This document shows, piece after piece, positions 31,909 to 39,908 of a stretch of DNA of 41,478 bases. This stretch comes from Hymenobacter elongatus (GTDB lineage: Bacteria > Bacteroidota > Bacteroidia > Cytophagales > Hymenobacteraceae). The DNA is taken from positions 1 through 41,478 of the forward strand of contig NZ_SRLD01000044.1 of the NCBI RefSeq assembly GCF_004745955.1. The letters run 5' to 3'. The translations under genes and the position numbers were made by a program. A model generated the notes under the pieces. That model was not told the DNA's origin and ran no database searches. It worked only from the letters and a program-made list of their open reading frames with translations. Position 1 is the first letter of the stretch, and each line of letters opens with the position of its first letter.

Positions 31909-33690
31909 TTAGTTAATCATCACCATTGCGCCCTGTACTTTCACCTGGCCCGCCGCACTCAGCTCGGCGGCGGCGGTGCCGGCCAGCTTGAGCTGCATCT
32001 GGGCCGTGGCATTCACGTTCAGGCCCGCCAGCTTCAGGTCGCCGGTGGCCTTCAGGGTGATGCCGTTGGTGGCCGTCAGCTCGATGTTCTGCTTGGCTTT
32101 GAGCTGCAGATTGGAGGCGCTGTCGAGCAGAATACCGCTTCCCGAAAGCTCCACTTTGTTACTCTTGGCGTCGGTGATGGTGATGGTTTTGGCGTTGTCG
32201 TCGAACACGAGCTTGTTGTCGCCGGGCGTCTTGATGGTGATGATCTTTTTGTCGTCGTCGAACTCGATGGTCAGCTTATTGGGCGTTACCCAGCCTTTGA
32301 AGGCGTTTTTTTCATCGGGGGTGTAGGCCGGAGCCCGGCCGCTGCTGTAGAGCGCGCCCAGCACCACGGGCTGCTGCGGGTCGTTATTAAAAAAGCCCAG
32401 AATCACCTCGTCGTTTACTTCGGGGTAAAAGTAGGCCCCGCTGCCCGAAGAGGCGTAGGGGTGACCCAGGCGGGCCCACAGCGTTTTATTCTGCAGAGCC
32501 GGCACCGTCACCTCCACCCTAAACTCCTTGGCCGGGTCCTCGTGCATCTGCTTCACCACCGCGTTATACAAGCCCTGAATGCCGGGCAGCGGCCCCAGCG
32601 TGGAGGGCGCAGCTACTTCCGGGTGCTGCTCGGCAAACCACCGCTCGTCGAGGCCCAGTGTGATTTCCGTAACCCAGTCGCCCTCGGCCAGCGTGTGCGT
32701 CACCCCCGATACGTAGGCGTTGCCGTTGAAGCGCTTGCCCAGGCCATCGAGCGCCACCAGGCAGCCGGGCACAGCCAGCGCACTGCCCTGAAAGCGCACC
32801 GTGCCCTTCACCTTGGCCAGCGTCGACTTGAGCCACAGCGCGTTGGCGCGGGCCTGCAGGCTTTCCTGGGTCACGGCCGAGGCCAGCTGCAGGTCGTAGG
32901 AGGTTTCGGCCATCACCTGTGCCAGCGTGGCCGACGTCACGTTGCCCGGCGTCTCCACACTGGGCTTCTGCGCCTCCGCTTCCATTATTTGTTGGCCTTT
33001 ATAGTCCCAGGCCTGGCTTTTCACGGCCTGGTACTGCGAGCGGGCATCCATTTCTACCGAGAAGCCGAACAGATTATTGCCGTACGTGAGGGCCAGCACG
33101 GGCGCCACCGATGTGTCGGGGGCCGTCACGGTCAGCTTGCTCTGCTCGCTGAGCACTACCAGGCCGTTGGCCTCGGCCCGGGCCACCACGAAGTCCCAGT
33201 CGGTGCAGTAGTACTGCACCAATTCGGCGTGCGTCACGGTGGTCGGGTCTACCGCGCTGGTCAGGCCATGGGTGCCGATTACTTTGGTAATGGCGTCGCC
33301 GTCGGTGCTGTCGGCAAACACGGCGCTTTTGCGGCCCACGGTCATTTTGGCGGCTTCGTCGCGGCATTCCAGGATGAGCAGCGCGCCTTCGGCATTCACT
33401 TCCAGGCCGTGCTTCACGATCAGGCCCTTAAAAATGATGTTGTCTTCGGTGTGGTAGCCCGCCCGGATGGTCAGCTCAGTGCCCGGCAGAAAATCGGCCG
33501 AGTCGCTGATGGGAAAATCCTCCGTTGCCGCGCTGCCATCATACAGCTCAATGCGGGCGTTGCCGATGCGGTTGACGCCCTTGCTGACTTCTACGGACCG
33601 CACCTGGTAGGCGGAATTAATTTCGGTGCCCGCCGCCAGAATACGAAACGTGACCAGATCGGTAGTGGCGGAAACAGGATTTTGGGGCAT
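31909..33690 (-). CDS. VgrG-like central spike/hub protein, Afp8-like
   Basis: 593 residues. The N-terminal half is gp27-like (DFLPGTELTIRAGY, FKGLIVKHGLEV). A gp5-type OB region follows near 380-460 (ARLGHPYASSGSGAYFYPEVNDEVILGF, VVLGALYSSG). The C-terminal 120 residues are a beta-helix needle with short repeats of the type KITIKT/NIELTATN/ITLKATGD/LKLAG, ending VKVQGAMVMIN. No toxin domain is attached. It is followed downstream by the PAAR gene, its expected cap. Afp8 and VgrG are fusions of the same two phage T4 parts. Confidence 0.93.
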   Translation of the reverse strand: MPQNPVSATTDLVTFRILAAGTEINSAYQVRSVEVSKGVNRIGNARIELYDGSAATEDFPISDSADFLPGTELTIRAGYHTEDNIIFKGLIVKHGLEVNAEGALLILECRDEAAKMTVGRKSAVFADSTDGDAITKVIGTHGLTSAVDPTTVTHAELVQYYCTDWDFVVARAEANGLVVLSEQSKLTVTAPDTSVAPVLALTYGNNLFGFSVEMDARSQYQAVKSQAWDYKGQQIMEAEAQKPSVETPGNVTSATLAQVMAETSYDLQLASAVTQESLQARANALWLKSTLAKVKGTVRFQGSALAVPGCLVALDGLGKRFNGNAYVSGVTHTLAEGDWVTEITLGLDERWFAEQHPEVAAPSTLGPLPGIQGLYNAVVKQMHEDPAKEFRVEVTVPALQNKTLWARLGHPYASSGSGAYFYPEVNDEVILGFFNNDPQQPVVLGALYSSGRAPAYTPDEKNAFKGWVTPNKLTIEFDDDKKIITIKTPGDNKLVFDDNAKTITITDAKSNKVELSGSGILLDSASNLQLKAKQNIELTATNGITLKATGDLKLAGLNVNATAQMQLKLAGTAAAELSAAGQVKVQGAMVMIN

Positions 33691-33786
33691 GAGGCGGGGG
33701 CAGGCAGATGAAAAATAGCAGGGTGTCGGGCCGCGTCCCGGCTGGGGCGTGGCGTTTCTCGCGTGGGGTTCTTATCGGAAAGTAGC

Positions 33787-34443
33787 TCAGACCAAAGGCG
33801 GAAAAACCAGCTTTGAGCCCGGCTTGAGGTGTCGAAAGTTAATCAGGTCGTTGCGGCGGGCCACCTGAATGTAGTAGTCGGGCTTGCCATAAATGCGGTG
33901 GCAGAGCAGCGGCAGCGTGTCGCCGGCCTTCACGTAGTGGTGGTGCGTGAGGTCCGACGACTGGTTATCGGCCTTTTTGGCCAGCGTAGCCGCGTCGGTA
34001 AAGCCCACGAACGTCATGCTGACTTTAGCCCGCAGCGGCGAGCCGTCGGGCTTGAACAGGGTGTAGCTGATGTCGAACTTGGTGAGGTGGCAGTTGAAGA
34101 GCAGCTTACCCCAACTCAGCTGCACATAGAAGGGCGAGTGCAGCTTGCCCTGATAATCGAGCACTACGTTGCGCAGCGTCTTGATTTCCTTGTCCACGTC
34201 AATCACCTGGCCTTCAATGGCTCCGGTGCCGTCGAGCTGCAGATCGAAGCTGACCTGCTCATCGCCAATGGACTTGAATTTGGCCGTCTGACCATTCTGG
34301 CCCTGCACTTCGGTGGTGGCGTAGGAAACGGAATAGGTATGCGAAAACGATTCGGGATTCAGAAAGACGGTGTAGCTGGCGCTGCCCTTGGCAGTGAACT
34401 TCTCGTTTTCGTAGCTCTGAATAACCATTTTAACCAGGCTCAT
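33787..34443 (-). CDS. LysM-domain hub adaptor, Afp7-like
   Basis: 218 residues. The N-terminal 150 are of the gp53/Afp7 type (FTAKGSASYTVFLNPESFSH, VQLSWGKLLFNCHLTKFDISY). The last 50 are a LysM fold (HHYVKAGDTLPLLCHRIYGKPDYY, ending LKPGSKLVFPPLV). In contractile tails this adaptor joins the spike hub to the tube; the LysM here binds protein neighbours rather than peptidoglycan. There is no signal peptide. It is placed between the tube and spike genes, as in Afp, where it is the seventh gene. Confidence 0.92.
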   Translation of the reverse strand: MSLVKMVIQSYENEKFTAKGSASYTVFLNPESFSHTYSVSYATTEVQGQNGQTAKFKSIGDEQVSFDLQLDGTGAIEGQVIDVDKEIKTLRNVVLDYQGKLHSPFYVQLSWGKLLFNCHLTKFDISYTLFKPDGSPLRAKVSMTFVGFTDAATLAKKADNQSSDLTHHHYVKAGDTLPLLCHRIYGKPDYYIQVARRNDLINFRHLKPGSKLVFPPLV

Positions 34444-34489
34444 GCGGGGCTGGGCTGAGGATGAAAAAAGAAAAAAACTGCGGGCCGGC

Positions 34490-34666
34490 TTAGCGTTCCT
34501 CGCGGCGGCGTAGCCGGGCCAGCACCTGCCGCACGCAGCCCTCGGTTAGCTCCCGGCGCAGCTGCTCGCGGGCTTCGGCACTAACAGCCGCCTCCGGGCG
34601 AACCGGGAGGCGGCTGTCGTCGTGCACGGTCACTTTGATGATAAGCTCACGAATTTCAATCGGCAT
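34490..34666 (-). CDS. DUF5908 mini-protein, probable Afp6-position component
   Basis: 58 residues beginning MPIEIRELIIKVTVHDD and ending in a strongly basic helix (VLARLRRREER). The start MPIEIREL-IK is the signature of DUF5908, a family found almost only in Bacteroidota contractile injection loci. It lies exactly between the tube and LysM genes, where Afp has its small Afp6, so an adaptor or chaperone role at the tube-baseplate junction is inferred. The coding sequence contains a 12-bp inverted repeat (ACAGCCGCCTCC with its complement, 34584-34617) that could fold in the mRNA. It is easy to miss because of its size. Confidence 0.85.
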   Translation of the reverse strand: MPIEIRELIIKVTVHDDSRLPVRPEAAVSAEAREQLRRELTEGCVRQVLARLRRREER

Positions 34667-34702
34667 GAGAAAAGGAAAAGTGAACGGTAGAAACCGTCAA
34701 CG

Positions 34703-35167
34703 TTATTTGGACACGCGCTGCTGCTGAAAGCGGGTGTAGGTCAGCTCCAGCGTTTCGATGACGATGGCGCTGTCGTCGGCCTTGAAGTCCGACACGCTCC
34801 ACTTTACGGGCCACGCCTGCTCAAACGACCAGAAAGCCAGCGGCCCGCCCTGTTCGTTGAGCAAGCTCAGAAACACCTGCTTGGGCACGATAGGCTCGGA
34901 CAAGTCCGAGCCTATCGTGGTCCGTACCCAGGCCGCCAGCGCCGAGCCTTCTATCAGCAGCCCGCGCTTCAGCACCAGGTTGCTGTATTTGGCCACGGCG
35001 GGCACCTGGTACTTGTAGAGGTTCTGGCCGCCTTCCCCGATGGTCTCGGTTTCCCGCTCCACCGACAGGCCCGATACTTCCTGAAAAGCCGCGTCGGCTG
35101 TCGTCCGGATAGCCTCGAAGGACAGGGAGAAATAGAAGCCTACGGGCGGATAGCCTTTGTCGAGCAT
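34703..35167 (-). CDS. Tube protein, gp19/Hcp-like, Afp5-like
   Basis: 154 residues of the phage T4 gp19 tube family: FYFSLSFEA, FQEVSGLSVERETETIGEGG, LVLKRGLL and VSDFKADDSAIVIETLELTYTRF. It is the second of two tube genes, only 8 bp after the first, and is placed next to the baseplate genes. In Afp and PVC the Afp5-type protein is the tube-initiating ring. A perfect 16-bp inverted repeat lies inside it (34886-34919). Confidence 0.92.
   Translation of the reverse strand: MLDKGYPPVGFYFSLSFEAIRTTADAAFQEVSGLSVERETETIGEGGQNLYKYQVPAVAKYSNLVLKRGLLIEGSALAAWVRTTIGSDLSEPIVPKQVFLSLLNEQGGPLAFWSFEQAWPVKWSVSDFKADDSAIVIETLELTYTRFQQQRVSK
34886..34919. repeat. Perfect inverted repeat inside a tube gene
   Basis: CACGATAGGCTCGGAC, two bases, then its exact complement, within the codons for TIGSDLSEPIV. 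The gene stays open through it. The 2-nt centre and 16-bp arms would give a cruciform or a strong mRNA hairpin in the operon. Confidence 0.9.
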
Positions 35168-35175
35168 AGCGGGAC

Positions 35176-35631
35176 TTAAGCGTTGGCCACTACCAGGGTT
35201 TCGTAGGCCACCTCAATGGTTTCCACGGCCACCTCATTGCCATCCGCTTTCAGGTCGGTGCCCTGAATTTTGCAGGGCCAGGCGTTATTCAGCGTCCAGG
35301 TCATGGTGGGGTTGCCGCCCTCGTCGCAGAGCTTGATAACCACCGTAGAACGCTTGATGAGGTTCATCTTGATCTGGGAATACCAGGCCCAGAACTTGTT
35401 GTCCTTCACGAAAATGCCCTTTTTCAGCGTCACGTTGCTGACTTTGGCCAAGCCCGGCATCTTGATGGTGGAGAACACCGGGTTGTTGCCGGCGCGGTAC
35501 TCAATCACTTGCGTTTCGGTTTCGAGGCCGCTCACTTCCTGGAAGGGCACATCACTGTCGCCATTGCCCAGATCCACTTTGAAATAAAACTTTGGTAGAG
35601 GCCAAACGGCATCTTGTGCTTCACCAGCCAT
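35176..35631 (-). CDS. Inner tube protein, gp19/Hcp-like, Afp1-like
   Basis: 151 residues of the T4 gp19 type: FYFKVDLGNGDSDVPFQEVSGLETETQVIEYR, NVTLKKGIFV and LKADGNEVAVETIEVAYE. It is the most likely main tube subunit, stacking in hexameric rings inside the sheath. It resembles its neighbour (34703) in every motif, showing an old duplication. It lies 48 bp after the sheath gene, the usual sheath-then-tube order in Bacteroidota systems. Confidence 0.93.
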   Translation of the reverse strand: MAGEAQDAVWPLPKFYFKVDLGNGDSDVPFQEVSGLETETQVIEYRAGNNPVFSTIKMPGLAKVSNVTLKKGIFVKDNKFWAWYSQIKMNLIKRSTVVIKLCDEGGNPTMTWTLNNAWPCKIQGTDLKADGNEVAVETIEVAYETLVVANA

Positions 35632-35679
35632 GAGCTTGAGCTATTAAAAATGAGGAGTTGAGAATAAAAAATATCCGGA

Positions 35680-37470
35680 CTAGGACTTCTGCATTTGCTG
35701 CTGGAAGCTGAGCACGATGAATTCGGCGGGCCGCGAGATGGCCACTTTCACGAACACATTCATGTAGCCATTGAGAATGTCGTCGGCCGTCATGGTAGTG
35801 CCCAGACCCACGGCCACGCTGTAGGCGTCGTCGGGCTTAGAGCCGGCCAGCGCGCCCTGCTTCCAGAGGTTGAACAGGAAGTTGTTGATCATGCTCTGCA
35901 CCGTTACCCAGGTGTTGGCGTCGTTGGGCTCAAACACGTAGGCGCGGGCGGCAAGCTTGATAGACTGCTCCAGCATAATCATGGTGCGGCGCACATTCAC
36001 ATACTTCCAGTCCTGGCTGTTGCCGTCGAGGGTGCGGGCACCCCACACCAGCACGCCCTGCCCCGGAAACGGCCGGATAGCATTCAGCGACTTGCCGGTA
36101 GCCGCGTCCACGTTCAGGCGGGCCTGGTCGTTGTCGCTCAGGTTCACGGTGGGGGCAACCACGCCATTCAGGCCCACATTGGCGGGGGCTTTCCACACGC
36201 CACGGTTCGTATCAACGGCCGTGTACACGCCGGCCATAGCGGCCGCTACGGGCAGCGTATTCTGGTAGCGGGTGATGTTGTCGATCAGGCGGGAGTAGTC
36301 GCGGTTGGAGGCCATCAGGGCATTATGCTCCCGAATTACGTCCAGCACGAAGGCCGTGTCGCGGCTTTCGGGAGCCGTTTTCGCCAGCGCCCCTACGCGC
36401 TCTACTACGCCGGCATAGTCCTTTATAAAACGTTGCCGGGCCACGGCTACGGCTTTTTCGGCCGGCTTATCCGCCGCCGCCTCTACCGCTTTGGCGACGG
36501 CCTCTACGGCGGCAGCGGCGGCATCACTGAATTTCTTCAGCAACGCCGGAGTCAGGTTCAGGAACGACGTCTCGATGTTGCCGACCACCGTGGTTTGCAC
36601 CCACGGGAAATAGCCTACGCCATACTTCAGGTAGTTGGTCGAAACCCCATTACGGAAGTCGGTAACCGGGTTCTCGGCTTGGTTCAGCGTCAGCGGGCTC
36701 GTCACGGCCCCATTGTACACATCCAGCAGGGCCACGCGGCTCTGGGTGGCGTTGCAGTGGCCCAGCATCGCCTTGGCCACGTCGTAATACTCATCCTTGG
36801 CCAGGCGTAGCGCGTCGGGACACACCAGCATCGTCGGCTCCTGCTCGTAAATCAGGGAGTTGATGGCATCCATGAACTTGTCCTTCTCCGACTTGGGAGG
36901 CGTGGCTTTCTGGTCGCCGGTATCAGTACCCGTGTCTTTCTTCGTTTTGCCATCAGTGGTATCGGCCGCGTTGGCAGTGCCGCCAACGGTATCAGTTTCC
37001 TGGTTTTGAGTGCCATTAGGCACCGCCTCGGTGTAGGCCCCAATGGAAATAATGTAGCAGGTGGCTCCACCGTTCTGATAGAATAGCCGGACGCTGTTGT
37101 AGAGATAGTAGATGTCCGAGGCCGGGGTCAGGGCGTACTTGGCCAGCGTGGTGGTGTCGGGGTTGTAGTTTTCCAGCTTGTTGATTTGCATCACCACCGG
37201 CCGCACGGCCAGCTCGGCGCCCAGCGTGGCTACGTCGGTGCCGGCCGGCACCTCGTTCAGGTCGAAAACGGTGGTAGCGCCGTAGCCGAAGTACGTCACG
37301 AACTCCTTCAGGGACGTCACGCGCTGGGGCTTGTTGGCGAGGTCTTCGCCGTTGTAGCTGGCCTGCGCCGTGTAGCCGATGAAGACGGGCACGGCCGTAG
37401 CCACCTCTACCACCGAGTTGGGAAAGGCGTTTATTTCGTTGATGTAAACGCCGGGGGTCTGCTGTTCCAT
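35680..37470 (-). CDS. Contractile sheath protein, Afp2-4-like
   Basis: 596 residues. MEQQTPGVYINEINAFPNSVVEVATAVPVFIGYT is the classic sheath N-terminus, and GYMNVFVKVAISRPAEFIVLSFQQQMQ the classic C-terminus. Both form the linkers that hold the sheath mesh. ARTLDGNSQDWKYVNVRRTMIMLEQSI is the conserved core. Two variable insertions lie at about 150-205 (Thr/Asp/Lys-rich, KTKKDTGTDTGDQ) and about 335-370 (Ala-rich helix AAAAVEAVAKAVEAA). These probably point outward and decorate the surface. Only one sheath gene is present, versus three in Afp and PVC. Confidence 0.95.
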   Translation of the reverse strand: MEQQTPGVYINEINAFPNSVVEVATAVPVFIGYTAQASYNGEDLANKPQRVTSLKEFVTYFGYGATTVFDLNEVPAGTDVATLGAELAVRPVVMQINKLENYNPDTTTLAKYALTPASDIYYLYNSVRLFYQNGGATCYIISIGAYTEAVPNGTQNQETDTVGGTANAADTTDGKTKKDTGTDTGDQKATPPKSEKDKFMDAINSLIYEQEPTMLVCPDALRLAKDEYYDVAKAMLGHCNATQSRVALLDVYNGAVTSPLTLNQAENPVTDFRNGVSTNYLKYGVGYFPWVQTTVVGNIETSFLNLTPALLKKFSDAAAAAVEAVAKAVEAAADKPAEKAVAVARQRFIKDYAGVVERVGALAKTAPESRDTAFVLDVIREHNALMASNRDYSRLIDNITRYQNTLPVAAAMAGVYTAVDTNRGVWKAPANVGLNGVVAPTVNLSDNDQARLNVDAATGKSLNAIRPFPGQGVLVWGARTLDGNSQDWKYVNVRRTMIMLEQSIKLAARAYVFEPNDANTWVTVQSMINNFLFNLWKQGALAGSKPDDAYSVAVGLGTTMTADDILNGYMNVFVKVAISRPAEFIVLSFQQQMQKS

Positions 37471-37506
37471 AGAACGTTTTGGGGGTTAAAGTTGGAAGTG
37501 AGAAGG

Positions 37507-38559
37507 CTAGAGGTGAACAAGAATTTCGGAGTAGGCTGGCCCGGCGGCGGCAAGGATGGGGTTGGGCGGGGCGGGCCGCACCACTGCTGCGTCCGCGCCC
37601 GGCAGCAGCAGTACTACCCGCGGGGCTGGTAGGCCCCACCGCAGCGTGCAGGTGTAGCCGGGGCGTTCCGCCAGCGCAATAGCGTCTTTCGACACGAAGG
37701 CAGCATCTATGCCCCGTGGTGGTGCTACCGCCTCAAAAACCACGGCCGGCAGCTGCATGCCGCTCTGGGCCGTGGCCGTCACCGACAGAGTCTGGGGGGC
37801 TTGCCGGTATTTTTCCGCTGCGGCATGGTGGTAGCGAAACAGGTATTTCCAGTAGGTGCGCCGGGCCGCAAACGTAAGCCGGACGGTCAGCGGAGCCTGG
37901 CGCAGTGCCGCCGCACCAATTTCGAGCACGCCCCAGGCCTGGGCGGCATAGAGCTGCTCGTCGGCATAGAAATCGAGCAGCACGGTGCGGCCTACCCGCA
38001 GCTGGTAGCGCCCGCCGCCCCAGGGCCGCACATCCACGGCTACCTGGCCGGCCTCGTCTACCGGCAGGGCCTTGTGCAGCGTTTGCCGGCGCGCTACGTC
38101 CACCAGCTGCACGCCCGCCCGGGAGGCCGGGCGCTGGTCGGTACGCACGGTGAGGGTGAGGGGCGTCAGGGGAAGCCGGGGGGTACTCTGCGCCTTAAGC
38201 AGCGTAGCCCCCCCCTTGGGTTTGTCCGCGCGGAAGTAAAAAACAGGGCGGGCTCCGTACGCCACCGGATCGGCGGGCAGCTCGGGCAGCTCGGTGAAGT
38301 TCGCGAAATACGGGCTGAGCGGCTCCACCCGAAACCGGAGCGGAAACACAAATTCCGGTATCGGCAGGGCGGCGGCCGGCCCGCTGCCGTCGCGCAGTAC
38401 CACTGTGCCCGCCGCGGTGGTTTTCAGCCAGAGGCCCGCTCGCTGCATGCGGCGGGCCGTGTCGGGCGTGGGCACCAAACTTACGCTGGCCGCTTGCGGG
38501 TTCTGAAAGTAGCTGTGGTGCTGCTCGAGGAGGCACAAAACCTGGTAGGCGTTCTGCAT
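37507..38559 (-). CDS. Unassigned eCIS structural-cluster protein
   Basis: 350 residues, not recognised. It begins MQNAYQVLCLLEQHHSYFQ. Residues about 70-115 (FVFPLRFRVEPLSPYFANFTELPELP) and the beta-rich centre (QLVDVARRQTLHKALPVDEAGQVAVDV, GGRYQLRVG, VLLDFYAD) suggest Ig-like or beta-sandwich domains. No signal peptide or membrane segment is seen. It lies 2 bp after the DUF4255 gene and 36 bp before the sheath gene, so it belongs to the operon. Sheath-terminator partner, cap or sheath-assembly chaperone are possible roles, none proven. Confidence 0.75.
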   Translation of the reverse strand: MQNAYQVLCLLEQHHSYFQNPQAASVSLVPTPDTARRMQRAGLWLKTTAAGTVVLRDGSGPAAALPIPEFVFPLRFRVEPLSPYFANFTELPELPADPVAYGARPVFYFRADKPKGGATLLKAQSTPRLPLTPLTLTVRTDQRPASRAGVQLVDVARRQTLHKALPVDEAGQVAVDVRPWGGGRYQLRVGRTVLLDFYADEQLYAAQAWGVLEIGAAALRQAPLTVRLTFAARRTYWKYLFRYHHAAAEKYRQAPQTLSVTATAQSGMQLPAVVFEAVAPPRGIDAAFVSKDAIALAERPGYTCTLRWGLPAPRVVLLLPGADAAVVRPAPPNPILAAAGPAYSEILVHL

Positions 38560-38561
38560 CT

Positions 38562-39146
38562 TCAGCTCGTTTGCTGGCCAATGGCTCCGATACCCGGCAG
38601 TGCCTGCCCGCCGGGGCTTTCCTGCAGCGTCAGCATCCTGACTTTATACACCACGCCAGGTAAGTATTTGCTGCCCAGCATTCCCCACAGGTAGCTCCAT
38701 TCCTGGGAGCCCACCGTTTCGAGCTCCAGCAGGATCTTATCGAGCCGTCGGTCCAGGGTTGGCGTGTTTTGTGCCGTCAGCACGTTTTTGCGCTGAAAAA
38801 AGGCGATGGCTGCCGATAAGAATTTCAGGGCCTCGGCATAGTCGCTGAAGTTGGCGGCCAGCAGCACCCGCAGATTCAAGCGGATGGCCGGATTGGCGCG
38901 GGTGTGCTCCACGCCTCCGGTGTCGCCAGCCGTTGCGCGCCCCGGAGCGCCGTTGCGCAGCGTGGTTTCCTGCTCCAGGTTCACGAGCGTGAGGCACAGC
39001 TTGTTGAGCGTGTCGGGCAGGGGGCTGCCATCAGGGCCAGTGTAGGCCGTGAGCAATGCTTTGCTCTGGCCATCGGTAAGATCAAATGCCTGCTTCAGAT
39101 AAGCGTTTAGCTCGTCGGTCAGCGCCTGCAATGCGTACTGAATCAT
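38562..39146 (-). CDS. DUF4255 protein, Afp16-like tail terminator candidate
   Basis: 194 residues from MIQYALQALTDELNAYLKQ. A Met 25 codons upstream gives an unlikely hydrophobic leader. DUF4255 hallmarks: LTLVNLEQE, LRVLLAANFSDYAEALKFLSAAIAFFQRKNVLTAQNTP and LWGMLGSKYLPGVVYKVRMLTLQ. DUF4255 proteins are found beside sheath and tube genes in eCIS, and Afp16-type members cap the growing tube and sheath. It is the first gene of the minus-strand operon, so the promoter should lie in 39147-39300. Confidence 0.9.
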   Translation of the reverse strand: MIQYALQALTDELNAYLKQAFDLTDGQSKALLTAYTGPDGSPLPDTLNKLCLTLVNLEQETTLRNGAPGRATAGDTGGVEHTRANPAIRLNLRVLLAANFSDYAEALKFLSAAIAFFQRKNVLTAQNTPTLDRRLDKILLELETVGSQEWSYLWGMLGSKYLPGVVYKVRMLTLQESPGGQALPGIGAIGQQTS

Positions 39147-39908
39147 GCGGATGGGGAAACCAAATAGCGCAGTGGCAGCCCATGCCGCCCCGCAAAACAC
39201 CAGCGGTGGCATACCACCCACCCCGTGCTTTTTTATAGCAAATGAACAGTGTGTATGTCCGCTCAGTAGCGGCTAGGTACATGGGCCCGCTGCCGCCGCC
39301 GCTCCGGGGAATGTACATGACTCAGATGGCGGCCTGGACAGAGAGAATAGAGAAGGATCATAATGGAAGTACTGCGGACGCTAGCTTGCTGAAGGAAAGG
39401 TCACAGGTGGATGAAAAACGCGCTTCGCCTGTCGGTTTTCAAAAACCGACACTGGAAATTGTAGCCGCAGGCTACACGTGTTGCAGTAGGAGGAGTGGAG
39501 GACTAATTCAGGATAGATGACACGCCGGCCGGAGCCAACGCGCTGTCAATTATAGAGTATTTACCGCATAATTAAGTGACTAATTAATTATACTGTAACA
39601 ATTTTATTATATGCTGAAAAATGCATATACGTGGCAGTGCCTCGGGAGTAAATTGCGCACTGGAGGTCGTCCGAAGCAGACCAGACCGGGGAGGGAAATC
39701 CAGGCTCTGGTCCCGCTATTTTCCATCGTTGACTATTCGGCTATCTGCATTCCTGGTTCGAGGGCGTTTATTTCCGGGTAGGGGTAGTTACCGTTGTATT
39801 TGCCCGAATCGCCTGTAGAGCTACAGCGCATCCGAAGCTCAAATACTGCCAACCCAGGGAAGTAGTGCAGCGAAGATTGTTAGCTCGGCAGAAACTCGAT
39901 TCCGCTCT
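39147..39908. other. Divergent intergenic region upstream of the eCIS operon and CRY-DASH gene
   Basis: About 760 bp without a credible gene; a 92-residue plus-strand frame from 39242 has no recognisable features. It contains a GTACAT/ATGTAC inverted pair (39277-39317), a GTCGGTTTT/AAAACCGAC hairpin with a 2-base loop (39431-39450), a GTAGCC/GGCTAC hairpin (39461-39475), and an AT-rich block (about 39550-39625). The complement of 39230-39241 has TATAAAAAAGC, a possible A+T-rich promoter element for the eCIS operon. No exact TAnnTTTG box was seen. Confidence 0.5.

Noticed and set aside
14832..39146. Complete prophage
   Set aside because: There is no capsid, terminase, portal, integrase or lysis gene; AAA+ ATPase, DUF4157 and DUF4255 point to eCIS.
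14832..39146. Classical type VI secretion system
   Set aside because: No TssJLM, ClpV or TssB/C pair is present; a full-length sheath of the Afp type and an Afp15-like ATPase are.
39242..39520. Plus-strand 92-residue frame upstream of the CRY-DASH gene
   Set aside because: It has no recognisable motif, crosses two hairpins and has atypical composition; probably chance.
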